From positions 1 through 6,172 of the forward strand of contig WJJK01000347.1 in NCBI GenBank assembly GCA_014729705.1: 6,172 nt of DNA, read 5' to 3'. The DNA is from Candidatus Altarchaeales archaeon. GTDB lineage: Archaea > Altiarchaeota > Altiarchaeia > IMC4 > SCGC-AAA252-I15. The position numbers were made by a program, and so were the translations under genes. Below are positions 1 through 5,923 of the stretch, piece after piece (the first letter of the stretch is position 1; every line of letters begins with the position of its first letter). The notes beneath the pieces were generated by a model. That model was not told the DNA's origin. It ran no database searches and saw only the letters and a program-made list of their open reading frames with translations.

Positions 1-1
1 C

Positions 2-310
2 GCTGGGTTGGGGGGGAAGATTGTGTGTTTCCACTTCCACGGCTGCGACGTATTCAAACTTAAACCCTCGGAGATACCGGATAAGGTTGCAGTCTCGTTG
101 ATAAAGAATCCCGGGCACTCCCTTGAAAGCCGCCTTGGCTTCTACGAAAAAGTTTTGGATACTACTTCACAGGGGGGTTATGTTGTTGTCCGGGGTGCGG
201 GGAAACCCCGAAACAAAACTGACCTGGTTTTTCTGGGGGAATCCAACTCATCCCGGGGCCTGGAAAACACGGTCTCTGAATTGGATTGGGCGGTGTATAG
301 GAGAAACTAG
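2..310 (+). CDS. C-terminal fragment of an unrecognised protein, possibly polysaccharide deacetylase-like (5' partial)
   Basis: The frame is open to the left edge, so this is most likely the last ~103 residues of a longer protein. A TTG at position 8 could serve as a start, but only seven bases precede it and nothing supports initiation there. The fragment opens with a short hydrophobic strand followed by a His-rich motif (FHFHG). It continues with a charged stretch containing IPDKV and KNPG, then an amphipathic helix (LESRLGFYEKVL) and a G-G-Y-V-V-V strand. A strand ending in an aromatic/His motif followed by a helix and a final strand is reminiscent of the C-terminal end of polysaccharide deacetylases (carbohydrate esterase 4-like barrels). 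That resemblance is from memory and weak, and the function should be treated as unknown. The TAG stop lies in a CTAG palindrome shared with the stop of the convergent herA gene, and U-rich tracts follow downstream inside herA. Confidence 0.55.
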   Translation, partial: AGLGGKIVCFHFHGCDVFKLKPSEIPDKVAVSLIKNPGHSLESRLGFYEKVLDTTSQGGYVVVRGAGKPRNKTDLVFLGESNSSRGLENTVSELDWAVYRRN

Positions 311-1746
311 ATGTATTCGGTTGACTTGCCTTGCACTATTTTTTCCGGTTTTTTGAAGTTGAATTTGGATTTTTTGTTTTGTTTTAATTTGATTTCGTCT
401 ATTCGGCATATGAGGTAGGGTAAATCGATTAAGGCGCCCGCTATTATGGCTTCCCCCACGTCGAGGCTGTCTAGACCCTGTATTATGTCTTCGGATATGC
501 ATTCGAAGCTGTTTTTTATGTGGATTTTGTCTGAGGGGTTGGTGATGTGCATGTATACCCCTGAGTTGCATTGGGATAGTATTTCTTCGTCTATTTTGGA
601 TGGTTTCTGGCTTACCACCATCAATCCTACGCCGAATTTTCTTCCTTCCGCTGCCACCTGCTGAAGCTGTTTTTTGCAGGAGTGACTGACTTTGCTGCCC
701 GCGTAGTTGTGGGCTTCCTCAATCAAAACTAGGACGGGGTAATCGATTCTGTCTCCTTGGAGCTGGTGTTTCTTGTTTATCCTGCCCTCAAGGATTTTTT
801 TGGATAAGTAGGACACTACGCTTCTTCTTATCGCCTGGGTGGCAAGGGAGGTGTCTATGATGGTCACGTTATGGGGTGTTATAAGCCGGTTGATGTCGGT
901 TCCGTCCACTGTGAAGACTTCTTTATAGATTCTTTTCAACGCCTTAAGCCTTCTTTGAAGCGCGTTCGCAGTTTCCTCGTGAACGGTTTTTGACGATTTG
1001 CCCGCGTCCTCTGCAACCTCCTCACACACCCTTATCACGTTTTCAAGTGAATAGTTTTCCCCGTATCTGCTGTAGGTTTTGTTTAAAACCAGCTCAAGCG
1101 CGTGCAGTTGGTTGTCGTTTAGGTTTATGAAATGCGAGTAGTCCGAGCAGGATAGGTTGGAGACGGGGATAGTGAATTTTTTGAACCCCTGCCTTTCATG
1201 CCGTACGGTGTATACCTCCGTTTTTATGTCTTCTCTTCGGACTTCAAGCAGCCGTGAGTATTCTCCGTGGGTGTCGACGATTAAAACAGGCAAGCCGAGG
1301 CCGTTGAATTCAGCCACGAGATTCGCGCAGGCGTAGCTTTTACCCGCTCCTGTTGAGGCTAGCACTGCGATATGCCTGTCGTATTGGCTGGCGTTAAGTC
1401 GGGCTCGGGCTTCAGCGCCCTTTATCCGCCCGACACTAATTGAGTCTACATAGTCCCCCAACTTCTCTAAATCCCGCTCCCCTGCGAAGTAGGCTTTACT
1501 GTAGGGGGCTGCTGGTTTTTTCACCCCACGGCGCCTGCCCCCCCGCATCTGCCCGAATAAATGTGTCTCTGCGATAAGCCTTTGGTTTGAACCCAGCGCC
1601 TCGTCTTCGCTGTAGAACATTGCCGATACTATCCCGAAATACTCCTTGATTCTTAGGATACTGCCTATTTCAAGCTCCTCGGATTCAACAAGCACTTGCG
1701 CCTGGTTTCCATTGGATCTTTGCACTAAACCCGCGTAATCCTCCAT
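307..1746 (-). CDS. herA: HerA-like ATPase / DNA translocase (HAS-barrel plus DUF87 ATPase)
   Basis: This is a complete 479-residue protein of the HerA/FtsK superfamily, hexameric ATP-driven DNA translocases that in archaea work with the nuclease NurA in DNA end resection. Residues ~1-60 look like the HAS beta-barrel that opens HerA proteins, which supports the ATG start. After a basic linker (GGRRRGVKK, ~69-77) comes the RecA-like core. It has a P-loop ASTGAGKS (130-137, K136), a DTHGEY motif (158-163) and a Walker B strand ending in IEEAHNY (342-348, E343/E344). This is followed by AEGRKFG (366-372, R369 a candidate arginine finger) and SQKP (379-382). The first P-loop position is Ala where Gly is usual. 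Residues 453-474 form a lysine-rich tail. No nurA, mre11 or rad50 lies next to it, so any partner is encoded elsewhere. A role as a related DUF87 translocase not dedicated to end resection is possible. The gene is divergent from treT and ends in a 4-bp overlap with the upstream plus-strand gene. No Shine-Dalgarno is seen. Confidence 0.9.
   Translation of the reverse strand: MEDYAGLVQRSNGNQAQVLVESEELEIGSILRIKEYFGIVSAMFYSEDEALGSNQRLIAETHLFGQMRGGRRRGVKKPAAPYSKAYFAGERDLEKLGDYVDSISVGRIKGAEARARLNASQYDRHIAVLASTGAGKSYACANLVAEFNGLGLPVLIVDTHGEYSRLLEVRREDIKTEVYTVRHERQGFKKFTIPVSNLSCSDYSHFINLNDNQLHALELVLNKTYSRYGENYSLENVIRVCEEVAEDAGKSSKTVHEETANALQRRLKALKRIYKEVFTVDGTDINRLITPHNVTIIDTSLATQAIRRSVVSYLSKKILEGRINKKHQLQGDRIDYPVLVLIEEAHNYAGSKVSHSCKKQLQQVAAEGRKFGVGLMVVSQKPSKIDEEILSQCNSGVYMHITNPSDKIHIKNSFECISEDIIQGLDSLDVGEAIIAGALIDLPYLICRIDEIKLKQNKKSKFNFKKPEKIVQGKSTEYI
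339..385 (+). terminator. Cluster of T-tracts downstream of the left-edge gene (putative archaeal terminator)
   Basis: Plus-strand runs of T occur at 339-344, 349-354 and 370-375, with T4 runs at 377-380 and 382-385. They begin about 30 bases after the TAG stop of the left-edge gene. Archaeal RNA polymerase terminates at U-rich tracts without needing a hairpin, so these would end that transcript. They are the antisense of the lysine- and phenylalanine-rich tail of herA. Confidence 0.45.
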
Positions 1747-1776
1747 CTTAGGTGTAACATTTTTTTTTTGTGGATT

Positions 1777-1784
1777 AAATTAAA
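1777..1784 (-). promoter_or_regulatory. Putative TATA box for herA
   Basis: On the minus strand this reads TTTAATTT, close to the archaeal TATA consensus. Its centre is about 34 bases upstream of the herA ATG, which predicts a transcript start near 1754 and a 5' leader of only about 8 bases. The leader has no Shine-Dalgarno motif. The box lies in the 78-bp region shared with the divergent treT gene, beside a run of ten T at 1760-1769 (A on the herA sense strand). Assigned by pattern and spacing only. Confidence 0.4.
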
Positions 1785-1792
1785 GCTCTTTG

Positions 1793-1800
1793 TTTTATTA
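1793..1800 (+). promoter_or_regulatory. Putative TATA box for treT, leaderless spacing
   Basis: TTTTATTA is centred about 28 bases upstream of the ATG at 1825. In archaea TBP boxes sit about 26-27 bases before the transcription start, so transcription would begin at or just before the start codon and give a leaderless message. This agrees with the lack of a Shine-Dalgarno sequence before 1825 (the preceding bases are a T-rich run). A second AT-rich stretch at 1774-1784 could also serve, with a 5' leader of roughly 15-20 bases. Confidence 0.45.
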
Positions 1801-1824
1801 ACCGCTTTAAGTAATTTCTTTTTT

Positions 1825-3033
1825 ATGCGTAAACACTTAGACGATTACCGACAGTATGCTGGGGATCAGGTTGTAGACGAAATATATGATTCTGCCTCCA
1901 CCTTGGATGGTAAGCACGTGGTGCACGTGAACTCCACTTACTCCGGCGGGGGTGTAGCTGAATTATTGGACACCCTTGTTATGCTTATGAATGATGTGGG
2001 TCTTGACACTGGTTGGCGGATTCTCCATGGCACCCCCGACTTCTTTGAGATCACCAAGAAATTCCACAACACGCTTCAGGGCGCTGAAATCAATTTAACG
2101 AATCAAAAGAAAAGGATTTATGAGGGTATTAATGAACGCTTCAGCAACTACACCCACCTCTACCACGACTGCGTTATTGTCCACGACCCCCAACCGCTTT
2201 CCATGATCCAGTTTTATGAAAAGAAACAACCCTGGATTTGGAGGCTGCATATAGATATCTCTAACCTGAATCAAGACGGGGAGAAGCTTTTCAACTACTT
2301 TAAATCCTTTATAGTGCGCTATGATGCGATGATTGTTTCCATGGATTCCTATAAGAAGGACATTCCCGTTGATCAGCGGGTGATGCGCCCTTCAATAGAC
2401 CCGCTTTCCCCGAAAAACGAGGTCTTATCTGACCAGGTTATTGACCGTTACTTATCTAAGTTCGGGGTGGATCAGGACAAGCCGATAATCTGTCAAGTCT
2501 CTCGTTTCGACTACTTCAAGGACCCTGAAGGTGTTGTGAAAATATTTAAGAAGGTGCGGGAGGAGATTGATTGTCGTCTTGTTTTGGTGGGTAGCATGGC
2601 TACCGACGATCCTGAGAGCGAGGCTATTTATAAACACATGGTTAAGGAGTATGGGGATGATCCGGACATAGAGATTATCTCCGCGTTAAACCACATATTG
2701 GTTAACGCTCTTCAAAGAAGGAGTTCGGTTGTCCTGCAGAAGAGTTTGAGGGAGGGTTTTGCTTTAACCGTTAGCGAGGCTTTATGGAAGGGCACGCCTG
2801 TGGTGGGCAGCAACGTAGGGGGGATTCCCGCCCAAATAATTGAGGGGGAGACTGGGTTTCTGTTGGATCCCCTTGATTACGACGGGTTCGCCGACCGCGT
2901 TAAAATGATTCTGGGGGATGACGCTCTCTCCGAGAGGCTGGGTGAGGCGGGGAAGGAGCATGTGCGCAATAATTTTTTGGTTACCCGCCACCTTAAAGAC
3001 TACTTCCATTTGTTTCGGGAAGTTATTCGCTGA
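1825..3033 (+). CDS. treT: Trehalose synthase, glycosyl-transferring (TreT, GT4)
   Basis: TreT is a cytosolic GT4 retaining glycosyltransferase that reversibly joins an NDP-glucose (ADP- or UDP-glucose) to glucose to give trehalose. The 402-residue product is close to the ~415 residues of Thermococcales TreT. The N-terminal Rossmann half carries the diagnostic HVNSTYSGGGVAE (34-46), FHN.LQG (80-86), HDPQP (120-124), HIDISN (142-147) and PSIDPLS (189-195). The C-terminal donor half carries QVSRFDYFKDP (224-234, R227 and K232 for the nucleotide-sugar phosphates). It also has the EX7E motif in REGFALTVSE (E310, E318) and GSNVGGIPAQI (328-338). The frame is open back to a TTG at 1768, but that would add a hydrophobic 19-residue leader foreign to this cytosolic family and would read through the promoter. 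The ATG at 1825 gives the usual TreT N-terminus. The gene converges on otsB with an 11-bp overlap. No transporter adjoins it, unlike the Thermococcales trehalose cluster, so synthesis rather than uptake is the likelier role. Confidence 0.93.
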   Translation: MRKHLDDYRQYAGDQVVDEIYDSASTLDGKHVVHVNSTYSGGGVAELLDTLVMLMNDVGLDTGWRILHGTPDFFEITKKFHNTLQGAEINLTNQKKRIYEGINERFSNYTHLYHDCVIVHDPQPLSMIQFYEKKQPWIWRLHIDISNLNQDGEKLFNYFKSFIVRYDAMIVSMDSYKKDIPVDQRVMRPSIDPLSPKNEVLSDQVIDRYLSKFGVDQDKPIICQVSRFDYFKDPEGVVKIFKKVREEIDCRLVLVGSMATDDPESEAIYKHMVKEYGDDPDIEIISALNHILVNALQRRSSVVLQKSLREGFALTVSEALWKGTPVVGSNVGGIPAQIIEGETGFLLDPLDYDGFADRVKMILGDDALSERLGEAGKEHVRNNFLVTRHLKDYFHLFREVIR

Positions 3034-3784
3034 GTTTTCCGAGTAAATCCCTTAATTCCTCTATTGTGTCTATCATATATTTAGCTGAAGTTTGTGGTCG
3101 GTTGATTGCGAATGTGTGCGCCTCTTCAGGGAGTTTCGGGAAGGCTTTCTCGTCTGTGTTGTCGTCTCCCGCATACAAAATGAAGTCGCCGTCTAAATAG
3201 TTTTCTTTTTCAAGGATTTTTTTCATAGCCTCCGCCTTACCCCAATCCTCGGCTAACACGAGTTCAAGGGTTTTCTTGTTTTCCTGTTTCTTGAGGTTCA
3301 CCGCTTGACATGCTACTTCCTCAAACACCTGTCTTATCTGGTTTTCTTTGTCTGCGGCATTGCGGTAGTGCACGACAAGCGAGGTTTTCTTATCCTCAAT
3401 CAAAACGCCTTCGATGTGGGCTAGTTTTTCTGTGAGTCTTTTTTCAGCCCCACGCACCTCCTCTGCCGCCTCAGAGGCTTTGGGGTGCGTCCAGTTGAAG
3501 CTAGGCCCCGTTATGTTGAGTCCGTGGTCTCCCACGTAATAAATGTTTTCCAAGCTAACCAGCCTCTTTATTTCCTCCAGCATACGGCCTGAGACGATGG
3601 AGGTTACCGTATCTTTTTTCCCCGCTATTTCCTCAAGGATTTCCCTGTTTTCCTTGGGTAATACCGCTTTATCCGGCGTGGATACTATGGGGGTTAGGGT
3701 GCCGTCGTAGTCTAGGAACAGAAATCTTTTGCGGGCTGAACGCCAGTTTTCTGCGATTTTTTTTCTCTGGCGTGTCTTTAACAT
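3023..3784 (-). CDS. otsB: Trehalose-6-phosphate phosphatase (OtsB, HAD family)
   Basis: The product hydrolyses trehalose 6-phosphate to trehalose and phosphate, the second step of the OtsA/OtsB pathway. The 253-residue length is normal for single-domain OtsB (the E. coli enzyme is about 266). All HAD motifs are present. LDYDGTL (24-30) holds the nucleophile D25 and the acid/base D27. SGR (65-67) is motif II, and K183 in WGKAEAM is motif III. GDDNTDE (206-212) is motif IV, with Mg-binding acidic residues. GDHGL (85-89) and the intervening segment 100-180 form the cap domain that recognises the trehalose moiety. The ATG lies 3 bp after the otsA stop, so the two are surely co-transcribed. The 3' end overlaps treT by 11 bp on the opposite strand. 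No strong U-tract follows on the minus strand, so this operon's transcript may run into the treT antisense strand. Confidence 0.95.
   Translation of the reverse strand: MLKTRQRKKIAENWRSARKRFLFLDYDGTLTPIVSTPDKAVLPKENREILEEIAGKKDTVTSIVSGRMLEEIKRLVSLENIYYVGDHGLNITGPSFNWTHPKASEAAEEVRGAEKRLTEKLAHIEGVLIEDKKTSLVVHYRNAADKENQIRQVFEEVACQAVNLKKQENKKTLELVLAEDWGKAEAMKKILEKENYLDGDFILYAGDDNTDEKAFPKLPEEAHTFAINRPQTSAKYMIDTIEELRDLLGKLSE
3201..3223 (+). terminator. T-rich tract downstream of treT (weak terminator candidate)
   Basis: T4, T5 and T7 runs (3201-3204, 3206-3210, 3217-3223) are the first strong T-tracts on the plus strand after the treT stop at 3033; only a T4 lies closer (3035-3038). If used, the treT transcript would carry about 170-190 bases antisense to otsB. 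The tract also encodes a Lys-rich segment of OtsB on the other strand, so it may be only codon composition. Confidence 0.25.
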
Positions 3785-3787
3785 GGT

Positions 3788-5251
3788 TTAGGCTATTTTG
3801 CTGATGTTGGATACTATGTTCCCAGCCCAAGTGTAGATGTTGTTTTCTTCGACGATGTCTCTTAGTTTCTGCATGCGCTCTTTTTTTTTCTCGGCTTTAA
3901 GGGTTAGAAGTTTTTTTATGACTGCCGCGAATCTCCTAGTGTCGTAGGGGTTCACTAGGAGGGCGTCTGTCAACTCTTCTTGGGCGCCTGTGAACCTGCT
4001 TAGGATGAGCATGCCGTCTGCGTTGGTTTTGCTTGAAATGTATTCCTTGGCCACCAGGTTCATGCCGTCGTGTAGGGAGGATACTATGCAGAAATCCGCG
4101 AGCATGTAGTAGTTTATTATGTCTTCGAAGTCGTGGTGCTCGGATAAATATATTATGGGGGTCCATTTTTTTGTTCCCTGACGCCAGTTTATGTCTTCAA
4201 CCAATTCCTCTATCTCCTCGTTTATGCTTCGGTATTCCTCCAGCCTCAGCCTGCTGGGGGAGCCTATCTGTATGTAGGTGAGTTTCTCCTTGTATTGTGG
4301 GTTTTTCTCGAGGAACCACTCTAGTGCCTTGAGTTTTTCGGGTATGCCTTTGGTGTAGTCCACCCGCTCCACCCCGACTCCGACAACCTTGTTTTCAAGG
4401 TTCAGCCGGTGTTTTATGGGTTTTATTGTTTTCTGCCGTTCAGGCTCCTCAGCCATCTTCTTTATCTTGTGGTAGTCGACGCTTATGGGGAAGGGTTTGA
4501 CGTAGGTTTTCTTGTGTTTATATAGTACTGAGTATTCTGATCGGTCTGTTTTGGAGACTAGGTTGCGGTCTACTGTTTCAAGGAAGTTGTTGCAGTGGTA
4601 TCTTGTGTGGAAGCCTATGAGGTCGTTTGCAAGCAGTCCATCAAGTATCTTGTGTTTCCAGGGGCAGGCTCGGAAGGTTTCGTTTTGGGGCCAGGGTATG
4701 TGCCAGAAGTGGGCGGTCACAAGATCTTGTTTCTTGTTTTTAATCATCCGGGGGGCCAGTGATAGGTGGAAGTCCTGAAACCATATGAATGCTTGTTCGT
4801 CTCCTATCTCCTCTAATATGGCGTTTGCGAATCTTTGGTTGATTTTTTTGTATTCATTCCAGGCTCTTTCGTTGAATTTAGGGCGGACATAGACTGTGTG
4901 GCACAGCGGCCAGAATAGTTCGTTTGAGGTTATGTCGTAGTAGCCTTGCTCCTCCTTTTTAGTCATCCATACGCGTTTTAACCTGTATTTAGGGTTTTTT
5001 TGGGGTACTTCTATCACGTTCTCCTCGTCTACGACTTCTTGGTCGGCGTCTCCGGCTCCGTGGGCTACCCATGTACCCCCGCAGGCTTGCATGATGGAGT
5101 CTAGGGCTACCGCCATCCCGCTTGCAGGTCTTACTGTTTTGATTTCCTCACCCCTCCAAACGTGCATGTAGGGTTCTCTGTTGCTTGCTACTATGAGTTT
5201 GGCGTCCCCCAGCTTCTCTTTTACGAGCGTCACCATCTGCTCTTTATTCAT
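3788..5251 (-). CDS. otsA: Trehalose-6-phosphate synthase, GT20 (OtsA), SNREPY-type clade
   Basis: This GT20 retaining glucosyltransferase joins an NDP-glucose to glucose 6-phosphate to form trehalose 6-phosphate, which the next gene dephosphorylates. Counting from the ATG at 5251 (487 residues), the motifs are SNREPY (23-28, R25), PASG (42-45) and NELFWPLCH (110-118). Next come QDFHL (159-163, D160), HFWHIPWP (181-188, H184) and VERVDYTKG (294-302, R296 and K301 for donor phosphates). PSR follows (R334, aligned with E. coli R300), then HDGMNLVAKE (394-403, D395 and E403). The C-terminus, ENNIYTWAGNI, is typical. The SNREPY/PASG signature marks a clade common in environmental bacteria and some archaea that differs from E. 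coli OtsA, where the glucose-binding loop is usually a GG motif. The longest frame starts at 5326 (512 residues, or 498 from an internal ATG at 5284). The 5251 ATG is preferred because a TATA box lies 26 bases upstream and the extra residues are Lys-rich and untypical. Donor preference (UDP-, ADP- or GDP-glucose) cannot be read from the sequence. Confidence 0.93.
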   Translation of the reverse strand: MNKEQMVTLVKEKLGDAKLIVASNREPYMHVWRGEEIKTVRPASGMAVALDSIMQACGGTWVAHGAGDADQEVVDEENVIEVPQKNPKYRLKRVWMTKKEEQGYYDITSNELFWPLCHTVYVRPKFNERAWNEYKKINQRFANAILEEIGDEQAFIWFQDFHLSLAPRMIKNKKQDLVTAHFWHIPWPQNETFRACPWKHKILDGLLANDLIGFHTRYHCNNFLETVDRNLVSKTDRSEYSVLYKHKKTYVKPFPISVDYHKIKKMAEEPERQKTIKPIKHRLNLENKVVGVGVERVDYTKGIPEKLKALEWFLEKNPQYKEKLTYIQIGSPSRLRLEEYRSINEEIEELVEDINWRQGTKKWTPIIYLSEHHDFEDIINYYMLADFCIVSSLHDGMNLVAKEYISSKTNADGMLILSRFTGAQEELTDALLVNPYDTRRFAAVIKKLLTLKAEKKKERMQKLRDIVEENNIYTWAGNIVSNISKIA

Positions 5252-5273
5252 CGCTTCTTCTATTTGATTCAAT

Positions 5274-5281
5274 GTATATAA
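5274..5281 (-). promoter_or_regulatory. Putative TATA box for the otsA-otsB operon, leaderless spacing
   Basis: On the minus strand this reads TTATATAC, the best TATA-like box in the window, preceded by an A-rich stretch that could act as BRE. Its centre is about 26-27 bases from the A of the ATG at 5251, exactly where a leaderless archaeal transcript would begin. If used, it lies inside the longer otsA reading frame (start 5326), which argues that the longer frame is not translated. It also leaves an 84-bp divergent gap to the DUF99 gene, similar to the 78-bp gap between herA and treT. Confidence 0.55.
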
Positions 5282-5297
5282 CATTTTTTTGGCGGGG

Positions 5298-5311
5298 ATT
5301 TTAACCTTTAC
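5298..5311 (+). promoter_or_regulatory. Weak TATA-like region for the DUF99 gene
   Basis: An AT-rich stretch contains ATTTTAAC (5298-5305) followed by CTTTAC (5306-5311). Their centres lie about 34 and 27 bases before the GTG at 5336. The first would give a leader of about 8 bases and the second a leaderless message. Neither is a strong match to the archaeal TATA consensus, so this is assigned on position only. Confidence 0.25.
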
Positions 5312-5335
5312 TCCCTTAGTTTTCATGGGTTTACG

Positions 5336-5923
5336 GTGAATTTCTATAAAATCAAGGACGAGATCCGTATCCTGGGTTTGGATGACGGTCCATTCAACCG
5401 CGGGGATGAGTCTTCTTTGGTGGTTGGCTGTGTCTTCCGCGGCGGCAGCTGGCTTGACGGGGTTTTATCCACTCGTGTTTCGGTGGATGGCTTGGATTCA
5501 ACGGATAAACTAATTGATCTGATTCAAGGTTGCAGGTTCCGGGATCTGCGCATAGTAATGATTGATGGTCTGGGTTTCGCAGGCTTTAACTTAGTTGACT
5601 TAGGACGTCTTTTTTCGGAGACGGGGCTGCCGGTTATAGCGGTTACCCGCGTTAAACCTGATTTCCCTAAAATAAGGAGGGCTTTAAAGAATCTCTCGGA
5701 ACCTGATTTCCGCTGGGGTTTGGTTGAGTCCGCAGGCAAACCCTATTCAGTTGAGACCCGGTCTGCCAAGAAAATCTATGTGCAGTCGGCGGGCATGGAG
5801 GAGGATCAGGTGCGGGAGGTTGTTAGGTTGTCTGCCACAAGAAGTCTTCTGCCTGAACCCATACGCTGCGCCCACCTTATTGCTAGGGGTATTGTGTTGG
5901 GGGAGTCGCGGGGTAAGGCTTAG
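5336..5923 (+). CDS. DUF99 / UPF0215 family protein, probable endonuclease dU
   Basis: This 195-residue protein belongs to the archaeal DUF99 (UPF0215) family, which is related in fold to endonuclease V. From memory, a member has been reported as a deoxyuridine-specific endonuclease (endonuclease dU), so a role in repair of deaminated DNA is likely but unproven here. Visible family motifs are ILGLDDGPF (12-20, D16/D17), VVGCVFRGG (29-37) and WLDGVLS (39-45). VDGLD follows (50-54, D51), then MIDGLGFAGFN (75-85, D77), GLPVIAVTRVKPDF (97-110) and PEPIRCAHLIARGI (173-186). D16/D17 and D77 are the natural candidates for metal-binding catalytic residues by analogy with endonuclease V (inference). 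The start is GTG with no Shine-Dalgarno; length and N-terminus fit the family. It is divergent from otsA. Its TAG stop overlaps the TAA of the convergent rubrerythrin-like gene by four bases, and a T7 run follows directly. Confidence 0.9.
   Translation: MNFYKIKDEIRILGLDDGPFNRGDESSLVVGCVFRGGSWLDGVLSTRVSVDGLDSTDKLIDLIQGCRFRDLRIVMIDGLGFAGFNLVDLGRLFSETGLPVIAVTRVKPDFPKIRRALKNLSEPDFRWGLVESAGKPYSVETRSAKKIYVQSAGMEEDQVREVVRLSATRSLLPEPIRCAHLIARGIVLGESRGKA

Noticed and set aside
198..210. Perfect hairpin CGGGG-AAA-CCCCG
   Set aside because: It is only a 5-bp stem inside coding sequence, followed by an A-rich rather than T-rich stretch, so it is not a terminator or RNA gene. It is likely a chance product of Gly/Pro/Arg codons.
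307..1746. HerA-based antiphage defence module (for example HerA with a SIR2 or nuclease partner)
   Set aside because: No SIR2, DUF4297, NurA or other nuclease partner is adjacent. The neighbours are a possible deacetylase fragment on the opposite strand and treT.
1760..1769. Run of ten T as a plus-strand terminator
   Set aside because: No plus-strand gene ends upstream of it (herA lies on the opposite strand), so it is better seen as part of the AT-rich divergent promoter region.
1768..1824. Signal peptide or membrane anchor on TreT
   Set aside because: It appears only if the TTG at 1768 is used. TreT is cytosolic, and the AT-rich region is better explained as promoter.
4033..4778. Plus-strand open frames of 82 and 88 codons opposite otsA
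   Set aside because: They have Cys/Ser/Arg-rich composition typical of antisense shadows and no recognisable family, and they lie wholly inside a well-supported GT20 gene.
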